A stretch of 12,901 nt of DNA from an uncultured Methylophilaceae bacterium (lineage in GTDB: Bacteria > Pseudomonadota > Gammaproteobacteria > Burkholderiales > Methylophilaceae), in assembly GCA_938084195.1 (NCBI GenBank), contig CALKDJ010000103.1:1-12901 (forward strand), given 5' to 3'. The notes below the pieces were generated by a model that was given only the letters and a program-made list of their open reading frames with translations, did no database searches and was not told the origin of the DNA. Shown here piece after piece: positions 7,838-12,901 of this stretch. The stretch's first letter is position 1; every line of letters starts with the position of its first letter. A program made the translations under genes and the position numbers.

Positions 7838-8446
7838 TTATTTGTCCCTATTCACTTTTTTCCATGCCGGCATGGGATCGTTAATTGCACCTTGATAGGG
7901 TAAAGTAAAATCTTTCAGGGCATTCAGCGCATCATTTGCATTTCTGTCCTCTCGGATAAGATAGCTATCAAATCCAGTCCTTTTTAAGAAAAATAGTTGA
8001 TCTCTTAGCACATCACCAAAGGCTCTCAGAATATTTTTATACTTAAATTTAGTTCGCAACTGTGAACCAAGAGAAAAAATTCGACCATCTGCAAATTTAC
8101 CTACACGAATAGCTAAAATAGGGAAGGCATTGATGTCTTTAATTTCTTCAATAAAGCTTTCAATTTCTTCATGAGTATCTATCCAAATACCAATCTCCTT
8201 ATTTTTTAAGCGTGTTTGAAGTTGTGCTTTATGTTTCAAAAAAACTTTCATTGGAAGAATAACGTTTCCAGAGTCGGGGAATTTAGTATTATTCACTTGC
8301 TCTGGGGTAGGTGAATCATCTCCAGTTAATTTAAACATCACAACTTTTCCGGCTTGTTTTTTGACTTCAACATCAATTTTAGGAAGCATAATAGTTTCCC
8401 AATCATCCTCAACTATTCTATTGTTTAAAATCAATTGAGATTTCAT
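7838..8446 (-). CDS. DUF934 protein, putative accessory of sulfite reduction
   Basis: The gene encodes a DUF934 (COG3749) protein that in many proteobacteria lies directly after cysI. It is often described as probably involved in sulfite reduction, but its biochemical role is not established. The family core is clear: FADGRIFSLGSQLRTKF, ILRAFGDVLRDQLFFLKR, GFDSYLI. No metal-binding cysteine cluster, signal peptide or membrane segment is visible, so it should be cytosolic. I place the start at the ATG at 8446 (202 residues), one base after the cysI stop. An AAAAGG ribosome site lies at 8461-8456 with good spacing. A longer frame starts at an ATG at 8467 inside cysI, but no ribosome site precedes that codon. 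Confidence 0.88.
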   Translation of the reverse strand: MKSQLILNNRIVEDDWETIMLPKIDVEVKKQAGKVVMFKLTGDDSPTPEQVNNTKFPDSGNVILPMKVFLKHKAQLQTRLKNKEIGIWIDTHEEIESFIEEIKDINAFPILAIRVGKFADGRIFSLGSQLRTKFKYKNILRAFGDVLRDQLFFLKRTGFDSYLIREDRNANDALNALKDFTLPYQGAINDPMPAWKKVNRDK

Positions 8447-8447
8447 A

Positions 8448-10100
8448 TTAATTTGCCTTTTTTCCATACACCATGAGTTTAAAAGGTTCTAAACCGACCC
8501 TAATGACACAATCGATAAATGTTTCGTCCGAGTGTCTTTCTTTCACATATGTATCAACAATCTTTCTAATTACTGCTGGCATCTCATCTGCAGAAAAAGA
8601 GGGCCCAATAACCTTACCAATATTTGCAAAATTTCCTTGGTTACCTCCCAATGTTACTTGATACCACTCACTTCCATCTTTATCGACCCCCAAAATACCT
8701 ATATGCCCAACATGATGATGACCACAGGCATTCATGCAACCTGAAATATTTAAATCAATATCTCCAATATCATGAAGGTAATCCATATCGTCAAATACTT
8801 GTTGGATCGAGTCGGCAATAGGGATACTTTTAGCATTGGCCAATGAGCAAAAATCGCCACCAGGGCAACAAATAATATCGGTAATGAGCCCTATATTAGG
8901 GGTAGCTAAATTTAGATTCTTTGCTTTATTCCATAATTCATAAAGATTATCTTCATGAACATCAGCAAGAATTAGGTTTTGTTCATGCGATACTCGTATT
9001 TCACCAAAACTATATTCATCTGCAAGGTCAGCGACATATTGCATTTGTTCAGATGTTGCATCACCAGGGGCTTGATGATTTGATTTAAGTGATAAAGTGA
9101 CCGACCTATAATGCTTCTTTTTATGCGATTGAGTGCATCTTGAAAGCCACTGTGAGAATGATTTATCTTGGATATGTGATTCAAGATCGTTCTTTGTATC
9201 CTTGATGTAATGTGGCTCTGTAAAAAAAGCTTTTACTCTATTTAATTCAGAGTTATTTATTGTATTTGGCCCGTCTTTAATGAATTCCCATTCCCTTTCT
9301 ACTAAATCACGAAATTTATCAATGCCTAAGGCTTTAACTAGAATTTTGATTCTAGCTTTATACATATTGTCTCTTCGCCCATAAAGATTATAGACTCGAA
9401 GTATTGCCTCACAATAAGTGAGTATATGTTCCCATGATAATTGCTCCTTAATAACAGATCCAAGAATAGGGGTGCGTCCTAAGCCACCACCAACCCAGAC
9501 TTTTATTGCCATTTGTTGATTCATATCGGTAAAAAATTCCAATCCTATATCATGTGCTTGTACGATTGCACGATCTTTTTTTGATCCAGTGATAGCAATT
9601 TTAAATTTTCGAGGTAATAATGCGAATTCAGGATGAAAGGTACTCCATTGCCTTATAATCTCAGCTATATGCCTGGGATCTATAATCTCATCGGGGGTAA
9701 CCCCTGCAAATTGATCGGTTGTAATATTTCTTATACAGTTTCCAGATGTTTGGATAGCATGCATTTCAACGTCAGCTAATTCTCTTAATATTTTTGGGGT
9801 ATCTTCAAGTTTAGGCCAGTTGAATTGAATATTTTGCCGCGTGCTAAAGTGACCGTATCCCCGATCATATGTATCAGCAATCACAGATAATTTACGAAGC
9901 TGATTTGAGGAAAGAAGACCATAAGGAATTGCAACTCGTAACATGGGAGCATGACGTTGGATGTATAGGCCATTTTGGAGTCTTAATGGCCTAAACTCCT
10001 CATCAGAAAGTTCTTTTTTAAGATACCTATTGAGTTGACCCTCATATTGATTAACTCTTTCATCAACCAACCTTTGATCAACTGCATCATATTTATACAT
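8448..10100 (-). CDS. cysI: CysI, sulfite reductase hemoprotein (siroheme/[4Fe-4S])
   Basis: CysI carries out the six-electron reduction of sulfite to sulfide. It has 550 residues (E. coli 570), with two ferredoxin-like half-domains at the N-terminus and middle, and a catalytic C-terminal part. Cluster and siroheme ligands are C412-x5-C418 (CPGGDFC) and C455-x3-C459 (GCMNAC). Anion-binding residues match those known in E. coli CysI: R88 in STRQN, R124 in CIRNIT, and K165 and K167 in LPRKFKI. Nitrite reductases of the same superfamily share these motifs, but the cys operon context favours sulfite. It follows the TSUP gene by 12 nt with an AAGG ribosome site. No cysJ flavoprotein is adjacent; ferredoxin may donate electrons. 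No siroheme synthase (cysG) is in the window. Confidence 0.96.
   Translation of the reverse strand: MYKYDAVDQRLVDERVNQYEGQLNRYLKKELSDEEFRPLRLQNGLYIQRHAPMLRVAIPYGLLSSNQLRKLSVIADTYDRGYGHFSTRQNIQFNWPKLEDTPKILRELADVEMHAIQTSGNCIRNITTDQFAGVTPDEIIDPRHIAEIIRQWSTFHPEFALLPRKFKIAITGSKKDRAIVQAHDIGLEFFTDMNQQMAIKVWVGGGLGRTPILGSVIKEQLSWEHILTYCEAILRVYNLYGRRDNMYKARIKILVKALGIDKFRDLVEREWEFIKDGPNTINNSELNRVKAFFTEPHYIKDTKNDLESHIQDKSFSQWLSRCTQSHKKKHYRSVTLSLKSNHQAPGDATSEQMQYVADLADEYSFGEIRVSHEQNLILADVHEDNLYELWNKAKNLNLATPNIGLITDIICCPGGDFCSLANAKSIPIADSIQQVFDDMDYLHDIGDIDLNISGCMNACGHHHVGHIGILGVDKDGSEWYQVTLGGNQGNFANIGKVIGPSFSADEMPAVIRKIVDTYVKERHSDETFIDCVIRVGLEPFKLMVYGKKAN
8456..8461 (-). promoter_or_regulatory. Ribosome binding site deciding the DUF934 start
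   Basis: On the minus strand AAAAGG (8461-8456) lies inside the last codons of cysI and 9 nt before the ATG at 8446. The alternative in-frame ATG at 8467 is preceded by AAACTCATGGTGT, which has no Shine-Dalgarno match. This supports the shorter product and re-initiation after the cysI stop. Confidence 0.6.
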
Positions 10101-10112
10101 TATCTAAAAACC

Positions 10113-10883
10113 TTAATTTAAAATTAATTTAATACCAACACCTAAAAGTATTAGAACTAAAATATATCGTAATTTATTTTCATCTATTTTTGAGCTTAGA
10201 CTGCTACCAATCCAAACCCCAGGAATAGATCCTATTAATAATGATACTAATAAAATAGTATCAACATTTCCCAATGTATAGTGACCTAATCCAGCAAATA
10301 AGGTTAAGGGCACTGCATGGGCAATATCTGTCCCAATTATATTTTTTATTTTCATCCTAGGATAAATTAAAAGTAATGCGGTCACACCCATAGCCCCAGC
10401 TCCAACAGAGGTTAACGTTACCATACCCCCTAAAAGTAATCCTAGAAATACAGTAAACATCTTTGCATTTTTAACAGCGTATATCTCATTTTTATTGGAT
10501 TTGTTTATAATGAATGGTTGAGCCAACACAGCCGCTGAGGTAAAAATTAGCGCTATACCCAACCACATTTCTATAAAACCAACAGTGTCTGATGAACTAA
10601 TATCAATATCTTGAATATATTGATTCATGAATATTGATGCAGGTAAACTTCCTAGCATTAAATAACCAACAATACCCCAATTAATATGTCCTAACTTATT
10701 ATGATTAAACACACCAAACGATTTGGTAATTGCTGCGTACAGGAGATCAGTACCTACAGCAATAGCAGCAGGAAACTTAAATATAAGAACCAAAAGAGGT
10801 GTCATTAGGGATCCACCCCCAACTCCTGTTAAGCCAACCAATACACCGACAATAAAGCCTGAAAGAATATATTCAATTCCCAT
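10113..10883 (-). CDS. TSUP family permease (TauE/SafE), sulfite export or sulfate/sulfur uptake
   Basis: This 256-residue inner-membrane protein has the two-repeat TSUP architecture. The first repeat has GVLVGLTGVGGGSLMTPLL (about 13-32) and a following GTDLL motif. The second has LLGGMVTLTSVGAGAMGV and GTDIAHAVPL. About eight hydrophobic segments are visible. TSUP members move sulfite, sulfoacetate, thiosulfate, sulfate or other anions, and direction cannot be read from sequence. As first gene of the sulfur assimilation operon and divergent from cysB, it is probably a sulfur-anion carrier: a sulfite safety valve or the sulfate entry route. No other sulfate transporter is in the window. The ATG at 10883 has no clear Shine-Dalgarno site; the leader is nearly all A/T. 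Confidence 0.9.
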   Translation of the reverse strand: MGIEYILSGFIVGVLVGLTGVGGGSLMTPLLVLIFKFPAAIAVGTDLLYAAITKSFGVFNHNKLGHINWGIVGYLMLGSLPASIFMNQYIQDIDISSSDTVGFIEMWLGIALIFTSAAVLAQPFIINKSNKNEIYAVKNAKMFTVFLGLLLGGMVTLTSVGAGAMGVTALLLIYPRMKIKNIIGTDIAHAVPLTLFAGLGHYTLGNVDTILLVSLLIGSIPGVWIGSSLSSKIDENKLRYILVLILLGVGIKLILN

Positions 10884-10908
10884 AAATAATAATTTTGTAT
10901 ATTAAGGG

Positions 10909-10928
10909 TGAAATATAACAGAATTTCA
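10909..10928. promoter_or_regulatory. Dyad TGAAAT-N8-ATTTCA, candidate CysB operator
   Basis: A perfect 6-bp inverted repeat (arms 10909-10914 and 10923-10928) lies in the 93-nt gap between the divergent TSUP and cysB starts. LysR-type regulators often bind such interrupted dyads in the shared promoter of their gene and target operon. It overlaps the proposed -35 of cysB and the proposed -10 of the sulfur operon, so one bound protein could affect both. In DNA this AT-rich short dyads arise by chance, so the assignment is tentative. Confidence 0.4.
10912..10920 (-). promoter_or_regulatory. Possible extended -10 promoter of the sulfur operon
   Basis: On the minus strand TGT-TATATT (10920-10912) matches an extended -10 element (TGn) with a five-of-six hexamer. 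Transcription would start near 10905, about 20 nt before the TSUP ATG at 10883. No good -35 is present at the right distance, which is expected for activator-dependent promoters such as those under CysB. The surrounding DNA is nearly all A/T, so confidence is low. Confidence 0.3.
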
Positions 10929-10953
10929 TATATTATTTTAATAATAATATAAT
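10925..10953 (+). promoter_or_regulatory. Candidate sigma70 promoter of cysB
   Basis: TTCATA (10925-10930, four of six matches to the -35 consensus) and a perfect TATAAT (10948-10953) are separated by exactly 17 nt. Transcription would begin near 10960, giving a leader of about 17 nt before the ATG at 10977. The -35 overlaps the right arm of the dyad, which would fit autorepression. The A/T richness of the region raises the chance of a random match. Confidence 0.45.
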
Positions 10954-10976
10954 CTATTAATATAACTTTTTAATAT

Positions 10977-11906
10977 ATGAAATTACAACAATTACGTTTT
11001 ATTTTTGAGGTGGTACAAAGTAACTTCAATATTTCTGAAGCTGCGAAAGAACTTCATACTTCCCAACCAGGGGTGAGTAAGCAAATTCAACTTTTAGAGA
11101 GGGAAATCGGTATTCAAATTTTTCATAGGCACGGAAAAAGATTGATAGGTTTAACTGATCCCGGAAATCAGATTTATGATTCTATTTTGGAAATATTAAG
11201 GGAGAGTAAAAATATTAAAAATATTTCAGCTGAATATGACAGCACTGATAAAGCAACATTTACTATTGCTACCACACATACTCAAGCTCGTTATAAACTT
11301 CCAAAAGTCGTAGAGGCTTTTGTTAAAAAATACCCCCAAATTGATTTAAATATTCACCAAGGCAATCCTTCTCAAGTAACAGAACAAATCTTAATGGGTG
11401 AGGCAGACGTCGGTATTGCAACTGAATCAATAAGTCTTAATGAAAAAATTTTTTGCATTCCTTGTTACTCATGGAATAGGTCATTAGTAATGCCAAAAGG
11501 GCATCCATTAGAAAAAGAGCAGCAAATCACTCTGCAACATTTATCATCCTATCCACTTATCACTTATGATTATGCGTTCACTGGAAGCACTATTGTTTCT
11601 AAGGTTTTTAAAGAGGCTAATCTTGAACCAAATATTATGCTGACTGCAATTGATGCGGACGTTATTAAAACTTATGTAAATTTAAATTTAGGAGTTGGTC
11701 TTATCGCAGAAATGGCTTTTGATAAAAATAAGGATAAAGGATTGATTGCTAAAGATGTTAGTCATTTGTTTCCAATAAGTACAACTTATATAGGGATCAG
11801 GCAAGAGAATTTTGTTCGATCCTTTACTTTTGACTTTATAAAGATGTTTATCCCAAAAATGACCGATCAGGATCTCAAATTATTTCTCCAAAAAAGGTAT
11901 ATATAG
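10977..11906 (+). CDS. cysB: CysB-type LysR transcriptional regulator of sulfur assimilation
   Basis: This LysR-family regulator has 309 residues. The N-terminal winged helix-turn-helix (about 18-37, ISEAAKELHTSQPGVSKQI) is followed by a linker helix and a two-lobed effector domain. Residues that bind sulfate or acetylserine in Klebsiella CysB occur at identical positions: T100, T102 and Q103 within ATTHTQARY, and T202 in the FTGS segment. This identifies a CysB/Cbl-type protein and suggests the same inducer chemistry (activation by N- or O-acetylserine, antagonism by sulfide or thiosulfate, known for the family). It is divergent from the TSUP-cysI operon, its obvious target. No Shine-Dalgarno site precedes the ATG. 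The gene is followed after 48 nt by fhs. Confidence 0.94.
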   Translation: MKLQQLRFIFEVVQSNFNISEAAKELHTSQPGVSKQIQLLEREIGIQIFHRHGKRLIGLTDPGNQIYDSILEILRESKNIKNISAEYDSTDKATFTIATTHTQARYKLPKVVEAFVKKYPQIDLNIHQGNPSQVTEQILMGEADVGIATESISLNEKIFCIPCYSWNRSLVMPKGHPLEKEQQITLQHLSSYPLITYDYAFTGSTIVSKVFKEANLEPNIMLTAIDADVIKTYVNLNLGVGLIAEMAFDKNKDKGLIAKDVSHLFPISTTYIGIRQENFVRSFTFDFIKMFIPKMTDQDLKLFLQKRYI

Positions 11907-11922
11907 CTTAAAACTAAGTTAA

Positions 11923-11928
11923 TATAAT
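11923..11928 (+). promoter_or_regulatory. Possible -10 box of the fhs promoter
   Basis: A perfect TATAAT lies in the 48-nt gap between cysB and fhs and would place a transcription start near 11935, 20 nt ahead of the ATG. The expected -35 position holds only A/T sequence (about 11900-11905) with little match. fhs may have its own promoter or may be read through from cysB. Confidence 0.3.
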
Positions 11929-11954
11929 TTTTTTAATACGAGAAAGTACATATT

Positions 11955-12901
11955 ATGAAGTCAGATTTAGATATTGCCCAAGAAGCAACCTTACAACCTG
12001 TAGAAAATATTGCCAGCAAATTAGATATACCTAAAGATGCATTAATTAATTATGGACCTTTCATTGCCAAAGTTGATCCGAATAAATTAAATGATAAAAG
12101 TGCTGATAGCGCTAAACTGATTTTGGTAACTGCAATGAGCCCTACCCCAGCTGGAGAAGGAAAAACTACCACTACCATTGGATTAGCGGATGCTTTAAAT
12201 AGCTTAGGTAAAAAAGCAGTAGTTTGTGTAAGGGAGCCTTCCTTAGGTCCTGTTTTTGGGATGAAGGGTGGAGCAACGGGTGGTGGATATTCTCAAGTAC
12301 TTCCTATGGAGAATATTAATTTGCATTTCACTGGTGACTTTCATGCCATTACTTCAGCCAATAATCTCTTATGTGCTTTGATCGATAATCATATTTATCA
12401 TGGTAACTCCATGGGTATTGATCTTGATAAAATATCTTTTAAAAGATGTTTGGATATGAACGATCGGTCGTTAAGAAAAATTGCAGTAAACAATGCACGG
12501 TACGAGTATCATTCAGGTTTTGATATTTCCGTCGCAAGTGAGGTTATGGCAATTTTTTGTCTAGCTACCTCGTTGGATGATCTAAGTCATCGACTTGGAG
12601 AGATGGAGGTTGCAAAAAATATCGATCCATCAAAACCACCAATATTAGCAAAAGATCTTAAGGCAGAAGGCTCTATGGTAGCTTTGCTGAAAGATGCGTT
12701 TATGCCAAATCTGGTTCAAAGCATTGCTCATACACCAACATTAATTCATGGAGGACCCTTTGCAAATATTGCTCACGGTTGTAATTCATATATAGCTACC
12801 GATTTAGCTATGAAGCTTGGTGACTATGTTGTTACAGAGGCAGGCTTTGGAGCTGACCTTGGAGCTGAGAAGTTTATTGACATTAAGTGCAGACAAACGG
12901 G
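11955..12901 (+). CDS. fhs: Fhs, formate--tetrahydrofolate ligase (3' partial)
   Basis: The frame from the ATG at 11955 runs open to the window end (315 codons of about 556). The enzyme joins formate to tetrahydrofolate with ATP, giving 10-formyl-THF; the reverse direction releases formate and ATP. Visible family segments are the N-terminal [18 protein letters not shown], the P-loop [11 protein letters not shown] (64-74), [79 protein letters not shown] and the [14 protein letters not shown] segment. All catalytic stretches in this part are intact. A weak GAGAAAG ribosome site precedes the start. In methylotrophs it links the folate one-carbon pool to formate. It seems functionally separate from the sulfur genes. 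The C-terminal portion is not visible. Confidence 0.97.
   Translation, partial: MKSDLDIAQEATLQPVENIASKLDIPKDALINYGPFIAKVDPNKLNDKSADSAKLILVTAMSPTPAGEGKTTTTIGLADALNSLGKKAVVCVREPSLGPVFGMKGGATGGGYSQVLPMENINLHFTGDFHAITSANNLLCALIDNHIYHGNSMGIDLDKISFKRCLDMNDRSLRKIAVNNARYEYHSGFDISVASEVMAIFCLATSLDDLSHRLGEMEVAKNIDPSKPPILAKDLKAEGSMVALLKDAFMPNLVQSIAHTPTLIHGGPFANIAHGCNSYIATDLAMKLGDYVVTEAGFGADLGAEKFIDIKCRQT

Noticed and set aside
8447..8467. Longer DUF934 start at the ATG at 8467
   Set aside because: No Shine-Dalgarno site precedes it and it would overlap cysI by 20 nt; the ATG at 8446 has AAAAGG at good spacing and the family core begins after it.
8473..9184. Several small open frames on both strands inside cysI (for example 8473-8661, 8532-8744, 8624-8821 on + and 8972-9184 on -)
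   Set aside because: They lie entirely within a strongly conserved gene, have no recognisable protein pattern and no ribosome sites of note.
8448..10100. Annotation as ferredoxin-nitrite reductase instead of sulfite reductase
   Set aside because: The motifs are shared by both families, but the operon holds cysH, cysD, cysN and DUF934 and is divergent from cysB, which favours sulfite.
11905..11934. Possible intrinsic terminator after cysB (AGCTTA-AAAC-TAAGTT, then a run of seven T)
   Set aside because: The stem has only one G-C pair and one G-T pair, and the T-run begins 7 nt after it. It is too weak to call.

Overview
The window is AT-rich (roughly one third G+C by eye), densely packed bacterial DNA with proteobacterial gene content. 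It holds a PQQ biosynthesis operon, a complete assimilatory sulfate-reduction operon with its CysB regulator, and the start of a formate--tetrahydrofolate ligase gene. PQQ synthesis, tetrahydrofolate one-carbon metabolism, low G+C and very short intergenic gaps together suggest a streamlined methylotrophic betaproteobacterium (Methylophilaceae, for example the OM43/Methylopumilus-type lineages). That placement is inference from gene content, not from a marker gene.

Region 1 (1-4282, + strand): pqqB (5' end outside the window), pqqC, pqqD and pqqE, followed 20 nt later by a Bcr/CflA-type MFS transporter. pqqC and pqqD overlap by one base (TAATG), and the other gaps are about 10 nt, so this reads as one transcription unit. 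pqqA is expected upstream of the window. The catalytic residues of PqqC and all cluster ligands of PqqE are present. PqqB has lost two of the three cysteines of its N-terminal CxCxxC motif.

Region 2 (10883-4289, - strand): an apparent operon of eight genes in the order TSUP permease (TauE/SafE), cysI, DUF934 gene, cysH, cysD, cysN, fdxA, DUF4156-like lipoprotein. It converges on the MFS gene with only 6 nt between the stop codons. CysDN activates sulfate to APS, CysH reduces the activated sulfate to sulfite, and CysI reduces sulfite to sulfide. No cysJ (flavoprotein) and no cysC (APS kinase) lie in the window. A 7Fe ferredoxin gene sits in the operon and is a candidate electron donor for CysI. 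CysH is of an iron-sulfur-free, shortened type.

Region 3 (10884-12901): a 93-nt divergent promoter region separates the sulfur operon from cysB (LysR family, + strand). It contains a TGAAAT-N8-ATTTCA dyad overlapping both putative promoters. After cysB comes fhs, formate--tetrahydrofolate ligase, cut off by the window end.

There is no intergenic stretch longer than 100 nt. I saw no tRNA, rRNA, CRISPR array, insertion sequence or prophage sign. No gene here looks like a wholly new system. The points most worth checking are the electron donor and substrate of the sulfur pathway, the altered PqqB motif, and the transporter attached to the PQQ operon.
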